From contig NC_091175.1 of assembly GCF_040958095.1 (NCBI RefSeq), positions 20,560,003-20,624,002 on the forward strand: a stretch of 64,000 bases of DNA. The letters are read 5' to 3'. Made by a program: the position numbers and the translations under genes. Numbering within the stretch: position 1 is the first letter of the stretch; each line of letters opens with the position of its first letter. Below, piece by piece: positions 1 through 11,000 of this stretch. Source of the stretch: Procambarus clarkii (Eukaryota > Arthropoda > Malacostraca > Decapoda > Cambaridae). A model generated the notes under the pieces. The model did no database searches. It was not told where the DNA came from and worked only from the letters and a program-made list of their open reading frames with translations.

Positions 1-50
1 ACTGTGTACCTAAGCCATAGAAATAGTAAATACTGATTGATTGATTGATG

Positions 51-199
51 AAGATTAAGCCACCCAAAAGGTGGCACGGGCATGAATAGCCCGTAAGTGG
101 TGGCCCTTTTGAGCCATTACCAGTATCAAGAGCTGATACTGGAGATCTGTGGAGGTGCGACTGCACCCTGCGTGACGGGAGATGTCTCCCGTCAGTAAA
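51..199 (+). mobile_element. SINE-like repeat, hairpin-rich (family S1)
   Basis: A compact stretch of short hairpins (GGTGGC/GCCACC, CAGTATCA/TGATACTG, GACGGGAGA/TCTCCCGTC). A reverse-complement copy lies at 10884-11030, so this is a dispersed repeat. No A and B boxes are clear, so the SINE label is tentative. Confidence 0.6.
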
Positions 200-1062
200 T
201 ACTGTTTATCTAAGTCATATAAATAGTCAGTACTGCGTATTTAGGTAATATAAATAGTAAATGCTGTTTATCTAAACAATAGAAATAATAAATACTGTAT
301 ATTTAAGCCACAAAAATAGTAATACTGTGTGTTTATGCCATAAAAATAGTAATTGTATTTAAGCCATATAAATAGTAAATACTCTAAACGTATACCATAC
401 AGCTAGTAAATATTGTGTTACAGCCATACTAATAGTAAATACTGTAAAAGTATACCATACAGCTAGTAAATATTGTGTTACAGCCATACTAATAATAAAT
501 ACTGTAAATTTATGACAGAAATAATAAATGCTCTATATTTAAGCATAGTAATAGTAAATAGTATATCTGCCCGAAATGCTATGAGTGTTAGTGGATTTAC
601 AAAAATGTAAGAATTGTATATATAACAAAAATTTAATAATTACTGTGTATCTAAGCCACAGAAATAGTCAATACTGAGTTTTTATACCATAGTAATAGTA
701 AATACTGTGTATTTATGCCATAGTAGCAGTAAATACTGTGTATTTATGACATAGTAACAGTAAATACTGTGTATTTATGCCAAAGTAACAGTAAATACTG
801 TGTATTTATGCCAAAGTAACAGTAAATACTGTGTATTTATGCCATAGTAGCAATAAATACTGTGTATTTATGCCATAGTAACAGCAAATACTGTGTATTT
901 ATGCCATAGTAGCAATAAATACTGTGTATTTATGCCATAGTAACAGTAAATACTGTATATTTATGCCATAGTAACTGTAAATACTGTGTATTTATGCCAT
1001 AGTAACAGTAAATACTGTGTATTTATGCCGCCACAGTAACAGTAAATACTATGTACTTATGT
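200..1062. repeat. 31-bp minisatellite
   Basis: About 25 imperfect copies of a unit containing AAATACTGTGTATTTATGCC and then a CATAGTAACAGT-like part. From 731 onward the period is a regular 31 bp (731, 762, 793 and so on). Copies at 200-700 are more diverged and include shortened units, which suggests the younger expansion is on the right. No coding potential. Confidence 0.85.
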
Positions 1063-1947
1063 CATAGAAATTAATTCGTGGCAGCCCTTAAGATGCCATA
1101 CTCATTCGCCGTCACACGTGACAACATAAACAACACGTACTAGTTAATGGCGACGTTGTTCTTTACTTAAGGCAGACTATTTTCTGTGATAGTCACGCCA
1201 ATCGTTGACTATTGCCTCAAAACAGATTATTCTACTGGAGTAGTGAGGGTAGGATATGTTAATCAGAGGAGGATAAATTCAACTAAGGATTGACATTTAA
1301 GACATTAAAAGTCTAGACATTTAAATCTGTGGGAAGTAATTAGGTCAGCAGAGCCACAAGCACTGCATGGTTGCGTGCAACTGAAAGCTAAGCACAGTAA
1401 TATAGAATCTGTATTAAATAATTTGTCTAAATCATCAGTTTTAACATGTATGCGTAGATCAATATGAGATGGAATTTACATGAAATGCTAATTAAATAGG
1501 GACGCTATTTACCACGCGAGCAATGTCGGCTGCGGGGAATGGGAGTAAATGGAATACATAAGAAAACTCACCTCAGGGCTTCAGTCTCAGGGGTACAGCT
1601 TCATGTGGATATCAGGCCCAAGGGCGAGGTCGATTGCTTCGGCTGTAGAAACACAGAGGATGATGTCCTGGGGATTTAATGCCCCAGTGGTCTCAAACGC
1701 CTAAAGTCAACAATGCTCTCCTCTCGCGGGGTAGTCCTCGATCCTTCGAGTGTGACTTCAGATAAGTCAGCTGGTAATCTGAGGGTTGCGAGGTCCTTTT
1801 CTTGTGCTCCGCCAGGGGTACAGGGTGCGGAGTAGGTCAAGGAACAGCTTCTCTGTCCATGGTCTTTCTCACACTGACAGGGCGGGGAGTCGTCCCTTAG
1901 TATCCAACCAATCACAGACGCAGTTCCGTGCTGCGGGGAACCTCCCG
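1063..1947. other. Intergenic, no supported gene
   Basis: No conserved protein, splice-framed exon or RNA gene was seen. The stretch at about 1590-1945 is GC-richer and looks like old SINE or promoter-like sequence, without a family match. Short open frames here have no recognisable domain. Confidence 0.5.
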
Positions 1948-2075
1948 GGATTCGGTTGGGCACCATTCCTTTCCCCGATCCCATCCCATATCCTGACCCT
2001 TTCCAAGTGCTATATAGTCGTATTGGCTTGGTGCTTTCCCCTGATAATCCCTCCCCTTCCCTCGGCTACGAGCCA
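1948..2075 (+). mobile_element. SINE tail (family S2)
   Basis: The run from GGTTGGGCACCATTCC through AGTGCTATATAGTCGTATTGG to the CCCTCCCCTTCCC end recurs at 6440-6550 (+), 10620-10760 (-) and 7690-7780 (-). The head of this copy is not clear. Confidence 0.6.
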
Positions 2076-2374
2076 ATTATAGTCCCTATAGGCAGGCCGT
2101 TAAATGATTCTGATGAATGGCCAATGACACGAAATCTTAATTAACCAAATATCCAAAATTTGCTTACATATTCACGTGATTGTAGAATTTCCACCGCTTC
2201 ATTCACCATTCACAATGGTGAATGTGGGGGTGCTGGTTAGTAAATATGTAACTGGCTCACCTCACCACAGATGTAAATTGATAGGCTTTAGATTTTGGAT
2301 TGTTGCCGCCGGTGGCTATAGTGGTCCTTTTCTTGAACCATTGCTATAAAATACAATTGATAAATACATTAAAC

Positions 2375-2520
2375 TGTGTGACTAGCTTATCAAGATTGTT
2401 GCTTTGCTAAATAAATTTTGGGAATTCATGGGCCCATTATATGTACCTCTGTAACCTTTCTCACTACCACCCACGATCGAGATGGGTATAGGGTGCTTAA
2501 TAATTAAACAAAATCAATCA
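2375..2520 (+). mobile_element. LINE-A 3' end fragment
   Basis: Matches the 3' untranslated end shared with 3828-4176, 14100-14383 and 50100-50423: the AGCTTATCAAGATTG part, the ACTACCACCCAC part and a GGGTATAGGGTGC end followed by an A-rich tail. It is diverged and 5'-truncated. Confidence 0.65.
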
Positions 2521-2970
2521 ACCGGTAGGCAAGTTAAATAGGGCTCTCACTATAGTACAATATTTTGTCTTGTATATGTGCCTAACTGCATAGACAATCA
2601 TGTTATAATTCTGTCAAGACGTTTAGCACAATTAAGGATACGAACTGTTCGTAAACAATACAACCTACGCTTGACCACATTTTTGCGAGGTTTGGGCTGT
2701 AAACATATTATCATTTGGCCAGAGTACATTATAAAAGCAGGTATACGTGATCTATCTTATATACTATACGGTCTCACGCTGGTCATGCCCACAAATTAAA
2801 TATACAATAATCAAATTGTGTTGAATCATATATTATGAAATTTTCAGCAATCAATTTCTCAAACATTTTACCCAGAAGCCTATCTCAAAGCCTACTGTAG
2901 ACGTAAATAGTTACCTCTTACTGAGCTCGGTATGTGAACTAGCATATCCTTTCTACTGAAAGGTTTAACC
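2521..2970. other. No feature seen
   Basis: AT-rich unique-looking sequence between two LINE ends. A 73-codon open frame at 2578-2799 has no recognisable domain or splice context and is treated as chance. Confidence 0.4.
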
Positions 2971-2975
2971 TTAAT

Positions 2976-3415
2976 TTACCTGAGGGCCACCATCAATAGT
3001 GGCCACGACAGGGGACAAGAAACCGAAGGTTTCTTAAACCGTACCTGCCCATTGATCCTGAGGATTTTTTCCAAATGGATTTTGAACTGGAGTTTTGCCT
3101 TGGCCTTTACATCTTCGGCGGGTAAGCGGTTCCACGGGTTTTTAATTCTATGAGTAAGAAAGCATGTGTTTTCTATCCTACACCGTGGCTTGTTGAACTT
3201 CAAGTTGTTACCCCTTGAATGCTTTACATTTGACCTTATAAAGAAGTGGTTTGGATTAATATTCTACAAATTTATTTTCGAAGAAATCAGTCCTATGATG
3301 TCTCATTTGAAGTGTTGTTACTCATGTGGCCCTCAATCGTTTCTGGTATGAGAGTTGACGTAGTGCTGGGATGATTTTTGTTGCTCTGAGATGAACTTTC
3401 TCTAAAGCAGATATA
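2976..3415 (-). mobile_element. CR1-like LINE 3' end (family C)
   Basis: Minus-strand translation gives the C-terminal tail typical of CR1-group reverse transcriptases: a FLTHRIKNPWNRLPAEDV block followed by a basic helix. Further upstream is an ALEKVHLRATKIIPALR-like thumb motif near 3415-3365, with breaks between. The plus-strand copies at 30425-30720, 31010-31175 and 44690-44860 carry the same block. 5'-truncated and decayed. Confidence 0.7.
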
Positions 3416-3439
3416 ATTAAGATATAATTAATAATAATA

Positions 3440-3827
3440 AGGGACTCCTGGTTCAACCTTGACGACAAGAGGACAAGGGAGCCTCCGGATTCCGTTCTGT
3501 TTCGCGATTTTGGATATTGATACTGCTGTTTGGCATTTCTATTCTACGGTCCGGATTGTTACTACGCCTGGCGCATATCGCCTTGGGTCACAGGAAAGTA
3601 GATTTATTTTGAACGTTTTTTGGCTAGTTCTGCAGGCAGGGTGACCGTGGCCGGCGCCGGCTTGGCCGGAAGTTGGTGGGCTCCTGGTGTGCCCTCAGAT
3701 GTGGTGGGCGGCTGGCTTATGCTCTGCCAGAGGGCACTGGATGAGATTTTGCGTTTTAGTTGAGGGCCGAGTTTTTTGTTTTGCTACCCAGTGTTCTCTG
3801 TGTGGAGTGGAGCCAGTGCTTGTCAAT
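3440..3827 (+). mobile_element. 5' part of CAA-tailed retroposon, fused to LINE-A end
   Basis: Parallels 12789-13145: both start with a CTGGTTCAACCTTGA element and share TTTCGCGATTTTGG-like, GGTGTGCCCTCAG and GTGTTCTCTGTGTGG blocks. Here the similarity stops after CAGTGCTTGTCA, and the sequence passes without a spacer into the LINE-A 3' end at 3828. Confidence 0.65.
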
Positions 3828-4176
3828 ATCCCCAGTTTGCTAACGTTCAAAAAACGGTAGTAACTGAGTGACTGTAACCTACCCACCGCTGCCCACTGGA
3901 TGGGGGGCGGTGTGCAGGATAAACATCAATGGTAACACTAGCTCTCCACATATGTTGGTTGCTTAATTTAGAAACTGTACTTGTGGTCGGTCTCGAGCCC
4001 ATTGTTGATGTGACGATGTGTACAGAATTTTGTAACTAGCTCATCAAGATTGTAACTTGCTTAGCTAAATGAATTGTAGGGTTCAGTCCCGGAGCCCATT
4101 ATGTACCTCTATAACCCTTTCCACTACCGCCCACAGGATGGGTATGGGGTGCATAATAAATAAACTAAACTAACTG
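3828..4176 (+). mobile_element. LINE-A 3' end
   Basis: Begins inside the last codons of LINE-A ORF2 (ATATCCCCAGTTTGCTAAC, as at 50086-50104). It continues through the 3' UTR with the GGATGGGGGGCGGTGTGCAGG block and the GGGTATGGGGTGC end, finishing in an AATAAATAAACTAAACT tail. It sits directly behind a different retroposon head, giving a chimeric unit of about 740 bp. Confidence 0.8.
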
Positions 4177-4687
4177 CTCCTCCTCCCTTTTGCCCATTAA
4201 CTATTTATTTCCAACGTTCCATCTGTTTCTTGAAATTGTATATAATTATAGCCTAATCTATTGATAGACTTTGCATTTGTTGTGATGTAATCAATATATG
4301 AGCTCAAGAAGGGTATGCACGACTTTCGACAATAGTCAAATATATATAGTTTACCATGAGCAAAGATATGGGGACAAATTGTTATTTATTTAGTTTCATT
4401 TTATTTAGCCAATACTTCAACTTTACAACAGGCGTAGTTATAAATAAATCGATAAATAATAGAACATGGACAAAGGTGTATATTTACCGCCTTGCAGGGT
4501 TCAAACTAACAATAAGATTAAGTGTAACATTCCCCCATCACCTCAACTTCACACACTCCCGAAACACTAGCTTGTTAAGGATTGTTAACTACCCAAACAT
4601 TATAGCCAAGACTACGCTTCCTCTTGAGTGGTCCAGCCTTCTGTCCCGGGGACGCCTTTGGCCGGCTGGCTACACACTCATCTTGCC
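4177..4687. other. Downstream flank / probable 3' UTR of the PhnX gene
   Basis: Immediately follows the PhnX stop codon on the minus strand. Several TTTATT motifs on the plus strand (AATAAA on the gene strand) lie at about 4385-4460 and could serve as polyadenylation signals. No second gene was seen. Confidence 0.45.
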
Positions 4688-4876
4688 TCAAGGTCTCTCC
4701 CCAGCAGCCAGTCTTCTGTTGATGTCCCTGACGACGGCTGGCACGTTACGAACGGAGTCGACGACGTAGTGGCTCCCAGCGTCCTGGAGCAGCTCGTAGG
4801 CTCGCGATAGCCTCCTCTCCAGGTCGTCTTTGGCCATCGTATCCAACTCCTGCTGTGTGGCTGCTACATAATTTCC
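4688..4876 (-). CDS. phnX: phnX exon 7 (terminal exon)
   Basis: Acceptor TTTTTGTTTTGCAG with a good pyrimidine tract; 189 bases including TGA. Encodes [20 protein letters not shown] to the C-terminus [11 protein letters not shown]. The [19 protein letters not shown] segment matches the conserved end of proteobacterial PhnX. It lies 3.3 kb from exon 6, across an intron filled with MITEs and SINEs. Confidence 0.93.
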   Translation of the reverse strand, partial: GNYVAATQQELDTMAKDDLERRLSRAYELLQDAGSHYVVDSVRNVPAVVRDINRRLAAGERP

Positions 4877-5039
4877 CTGCAAAACAAAAAAATATACTTA
4901 AAATTTCACATCATATATAAAAAAATGAAATAATGCTTCTTAACATTTTGGGGGATATAAATTAAGTTGAGATTTTTTAGCTGAATTTGCCTGCCAGTCA
5001 CCTGCTAGAGTGCCTCGCTGGAGACATCAAGCCCTCGAC

Positions 5040-5082
<43 letters not shown>

Positions 5083-8000
5083 AATATTGTAATTTTTATT
5101 CACAAGAAGGTACAATGGGATTGTGAGACTACATAAGATTGATATTTTTACATTCTTGCAAAGCCACTAACACTCATACCGTTTTGGGCAGGTAAATAGG
5201 GGAGAACCCCATTACAAGTCGAGAGCTACCCCTATTTTGTTAAAGTTTCTCCAGGTATGGTCAAATGTAGAACTGTTTTTGCATCCACGGCTTTAATGAG
5301 TAGATTTCATAGGTATATTATTCTCTGAGAGAAGTATTTCTTGTATGTTTTTGAGTGATACTTGTGAAGTTTGAAGGTGTCTCGCATATGTGTCAATTGT
5401 CAGACTAATGTAATTAAACTTACTCAGTATTTTAAATGTCGCCGTGAAAACGGTTTAGTCGCGCCTTGTTTGAAAGTAAAACGAAAAAGAAACTAAATAT
5501 ACAACAAAGTACCAACCGGGTATGGCTATAGAACACTGTGCATGTCTAAGAGGGCTGGTCGAGGACCGGGCCGCGGGGACACTAAGCCCCCGAACTCATC
5601 TCAAGGTAATCTCAAGGCATATGTCACATAAGACTGAAGAGTATACCACTGAGACCCGTTCCTTCCCACCGCCTTGTCTCACACCCTCAACCCGTTCTCG
5701 CAAATTCGTAAAGTCAATATTGAGTTATTAACTACGTGCATAGGTGATATACTAAACATAACAGATACCCCTGAAAAGATTCATAGAAAACACCGACCTT
5801 ACCTAACCTTGTTAGTATATTAAGATAAGCATCTTATTGCTTAGTAATTACAATTATTACTTAACCTATACCTATTATAGGTTAGGTAATAATTGTAATT
5901 ACGAAGCAATAAGATGCTTATCTTAAGATACTAACAAGGTTAGGTAAGGTCGGTGTTTTCTATGAATCTTTTTAAGGGTATCTATTATGTTAAGTATGTC
6001 ACCTATGCACATATTTAATAAGTCAATATTGACTTATTAAATTTGCGAGAACGGGTTGCACACCCTTGTCTTCACATTGTTTACAAGTGCTTTGTAGTCG
6101 TACTCGCTTATCACTTTCTCCTTATAATTACCGTACCTAAATAGTACGGTATTTATGTACTAAATTTATTGATGTACTAAATAGTACAACAAACGTAAAG
6201 TACGTTTGATGGTAATTTTTTCCCCATGAACAACAAGGAAGATTTTGTAGTAAGAACTGTTGAGTATTGAAAGATTTTAGGCTATATGCAGTATTTTGGA
6301 TTGTTCTACAATAAATGGTATTTGATATTGCGAAAATCTTTGGTTTGATTCCACTGCCTTGCTCCAGAGTCTCAGACCACTCCATCGTCCATTGAACTGG
6401 TTGGTTGAGCGACAGCGTTCGATCCCCCTATGCCCCAAGTGGTTGGGCACCCTTCGTCCACTGTCATATCCCAGCTCCTATCCTGTCCTCATATCCCTGC
6501 CTAGTGCTATATAGACACATTGGCATACCACTTTCTCATAATTACCGTCCTGCTCTAAAGATTGTCCCATAGCTATATAAGGCAACTGTGATCTCATTGT
6601 GTATTTGATATTCTTTTGACAATGTGTAAAGCTTTTGTAGGTCGTATTGCATTGAGGTAAGGTCTCCTCTTGCTAGAAGCCCCGTTGTTGCTAGTGACTG
6701 TAGTACTAGTATTTGTACTAGCAAATGGCCACTAGAACTAGACCTCTGGGACTAACAGTACAGGTTGTAAATATTACTGGCGCCATTATTACCAATGTTG
6801 TTACCACTGTTCTCCTTAATGGTACTGATATTATGTGTATCTTATTATGACCTGTTCTACCAATCCTTGTACAATTCGTATTATAAATATTGGTACTAGA
6901 AATACTAGTATTCGTACTAGAACCACTAGTATTGAATAAATCCAGAGGAGTCTTGATGAGGGTTCGAACCTGTGTCCTGGGTGTTCCCAGGCGCGCTCTA
7001 ATCAACTACACCATGACATGGTCAAAAGAATTGCAACCTGGGGGTACTAATACACTTCATGGTCGAAATTCTTTTGACCATGTCGTGGCACAGTGGACTA
7101 GAGCGCGCCTGGGAACACCCAGCGCACAGGTTCGAATCCTCATCAAGGCTCCTGTGGATTCGTTCATTGATATATCACGTTACTGTGACTTCTCTGACTA
7201 CTAGTATTGGTACTAGGATCCAGTGTCACCGCGGCCCGGCCTCTATCAGGCTCCCTAGTTGATGGTCTGGTTAGTTGTTCGTGCGCTTTGCTCGCAGGCT
7301 GACGTGCGCACCACAGCCTGGTTGATCACGCACCAACTGGAGGCGTTTGTTATTCCCTCTTGTGTTATTGTCTTTGTTACTGGGTCTGCCCAGTGCCCTG
7401 GGTATGATAAGCCTAAGGAACCTAGGTGCCTTAGGGTCTTTGAGACCTGGTATTTGGTACCTGAGACCTGGGTACTAGTACACACCTGGCTGGGGTACTA
7501 GTACTAGGTATCTAGGGATACCTCCTCTACACAGGGGAGTATACCTTAGGGATACTGGTGACAAGGTGAATGACGGCGCCCTGAGAACCAGCCTTCAGCA
7601 CAGTGGTCTACGTCCTCGACTCGCAATCGAGGGAACCCTGGTTCAATCCCCGGGCAGGGCAAAATGAGCATTCGAGCACGTTTTTTTTCACCAAGGGAAG
7701 GGGACTTATCAGGAGAGAGCCCCAAGCGATTACTACAATACAGCACTTGGAAAGGATCAGGATAAGGATTCGGGATGGGACTCCAGCCAGATTCACGAAG
7801 CAGTTACGCAAGCACGTACGAAGCTGTCCATCTTTTCTCAATCTTTGGCGGCTTTGTTTACAATTATTAAACAGTTAATGAGCTCCGAAGCACCAGGAGG
7901 CTGTTTATAACAATAACAACAGTTGATTGGCAAGTTTTCATGCTTGTAAACAGTTTAATAAATGTAACCAAAGCCGTCAAAGATTGAGGAAAGATGTACA

Positions 8001-11000
8001 CGTTCGTAAGTGCTTGCGTAACTGCTTCGTGAATCCTGGTCCAGGTCCACCCCTAGGTTTATTGAGGTCCCCCCTAGATCAACTATTATATAGTTGATCT
8101 AGGGGAAGACCTCAATAAATCTAACAGATTTCCGGTCACCGACAACGGGAATAATTTACGCACCGTTTTGGCAATAGCGATTGTCCAGCACCCGGCGGCG
8201 AGTCCTTCCCGGATGCCATCCACCGAGTCATCCACCTTCACCAGGGCCTCCACGGGGCTGGCATCCAGGCGGATGGCATTCAACCAGACCTGTGTGGGAG
8301 ACGCTAAAACTAGTGAGGAGGGAAGAGTGTCTGGGCACCTTGGTGACGCTGTTACCGGTGTTGGGGTGGCTTGGTGCTTCCTGGTGCTGCTGCAACACTT
8401 GCTCCTCACTCACCTACTCACCATGCCTCGGTTGGGTCTACTCTGAATCAGGTTCCAGAGTCGTTGTTGTTGTTGTTATAGATTCAGCTGCTCGGAACAA
8501 GTTCCAAGTAGCACGGGCTATGGTGAGCCTATAACTTACCTGGCACAGGAGCGGGGCAAGTAGCACAGGCTATGGTGAGCCCGTAGTGGACTTACCTCGC
8601 ACAGGAGCGGTGCGAACCAGAGACTCACTGGACTCACTTAATCACCATGCTCAGTTATTCACCATATAGGGCATGGGTCTGGCCTGGGGCACCTTAGTCA
8701 CTCACCATATAGGGCATGGGTCTGGCCTGGGGCACCTTAGTCACTCACCATATAGGGCATGGGTCTGGCCTGGGGCACCTCGTCTGCAGCAACATAGGCA
8801 TCAGGGATGTACCCCTGGGCAGCAGCGAGGACCTTGAGCTCCTCCACAATGGGTGATGGGTAACCAGTACATGAACCAATCTTGATACCCATTTCTCGTA
8901 GTTGACTCACAGTCTCCACTGTACCTGTTGGCAAGATCCACGTTAACCACGGTTCATTAAACCTTTACTCATCCATATATGAAACCTGTACAACATGGCG
9001 GCTCTGTTTACATTTAATAAACTGTTTACGAGTTTGGAAATTTCACAACTCAAGGTTATTATTGTTATAAACGACCTCGTGGTGCTTCGGGGCTCATCAG
9101 CTGTTTAAGAAATGTAAACAACGCCGCCATGATTGCTGGAAGATGATCAGGTCTTGTAAATGGATGAATAAGTGATGAGTCTTGGCCCTGCGGCTGTGTA
9201 CTACCTGTGTTAATAATGGTCCTATGGTGCAGTGGTAAGCAATGACCAGTCACAGCCGAGTCACGGGTTCGATTATCGCGCCGGGACAGAAGTGTTTGGA
9301 CAACATTTCCTTTCACCTGATGACGCTGCTCACCTGGCAGTAAATAGTTACCCACCGGAGATAGTCAAGTGTTGGGGGTTGCATCCTGGAGGTCAGCTGT
9401 AGGCCGAGGGAGGACCTCGATAGTGGGAAGCCATCAGTGACATGAACTTCCCAAAGATGGCGTTCCTTCCTACAGATGTGTTGGAAGCCAGCAAATTTAT
9501 CATTAGATTAGATTTTTTATTTAGGTAAGGGGTACATACATTGAGTTACATACATAATGTTGGATTTAAAGATATAGTACATACAATACCTAAAGCCACT
9601 AGTACGCATAGCGTTTCGGCCAATCATGTCCTGTCATCTAGTAGCTCATCTTGCCCTGAATGTGCAGTTCCTCAGCAGGTAACACATTTAGTAGCCAGGG
9701 CCACAACTGGTCCCCTTGGCTCAGTCATATGGTCATTCTGAGCTCTCGTTGTCGGGGACAGGATGTCTGTACTTAGCCTTATCGAGGTCCGCCTAGGCCG
9801 ACTACTACTGACCTTCCCCAGGATGCAACCCACAATGGTTGCCTAACTCCCGGGTACCTATTGACTGCTAGCCCTGGAATCGGACCCAAGATCCCCCTGA
9901 TTGTGAGTCAAGACCGAAGCCAACTATGCTAGGAGACCTTGGGGTGTACACCTTGTAAAACTTACCATCGATCAAGGAGGAGTAGTTATGGAGGGCAGCA
10001 ATGTTCTTGGGGACAAACTTGGCGTACATGCGGTCGACGTCGTCTGGGGAGGGCGGGGCGCCCTTGGCCTCACACCAGCGGGCGCGGAGCCCCTCTGCCT
10101 CCACCATCTTCCCTATGTGTGCCTGATACAGTGTACTCACATGTTTTATCTCCATACTAAATCAACTCAATCATCCATGACATACAGCTTTCAATATAAA
10201 ATTTCATAATAATTAATAATAGCAACAACAATAAATAATAATTTTAGCATGAGGTGTGAGCCCGTAGTGGACTTACCTGGCACAGGAGCGGGGCTCTAAC
10301 TGTTGAAAAGCCTGGGTGTATTCATACACCTTAGGCTTATATCAACCCTTCCCCGGATACAGCCCCACAACAGTTGCCTAACTCCCAGGGACCTATTTAT
10401 TGCAATGTGAATAGAGACATTAGGTGAAAGGAAACGTGCCCAACCATTTTTGTCCCCCACGTTAATCAAGCCCGGGATCCTCGTTAATGAGTCGAGAACA
10501 AAGCCATGGCGGCTTAGTCTGTATTTAGTAATCAGTTTACGTGCTTCAGAGCTCGTAAACTTTAATAAATACATATCAGCCGGCATGGTCGAGGCAAGAG
10601 GAGAATATATCGTAAATGGAGAAAGGAAGGGGAAGGGAACTATCGGGATAAAGCGCCAAGGCATTACGACTATATAGCACTGGGAAGGGGACAGGAAAAG
10701 GATTTGGGGATGGGACGGGGGGAAGGAATGGTGCCCAACCATTTGGACGGTCGGGGATTGAACTCCGACCTGCATGGCGTGAGACCGTCGCTCTACAGTC
10801 CATCCCCAAGTGACGGAACGGACAAATAATGTGCGGGTTCTCAAGTAGGTTAATAGCCATCGTGAGCGAGAGATGTACAACACCACGGGAGACATCTCCC
10901 GTCACGCAGGGTGCAGTTGCACCTCCACAGATCTCCAGTATCATCTACTGATACTGGTTATGGCTCAAAAGGGCCACCGCTTACGGGCTATTCATGCCCG

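Noticed and set aside
4356-4769. 137-codon plus-strand frame overlapping the last phnX exon
   Set aside because: Shadow of the minus-strand exon and its flank; no domain of its own.
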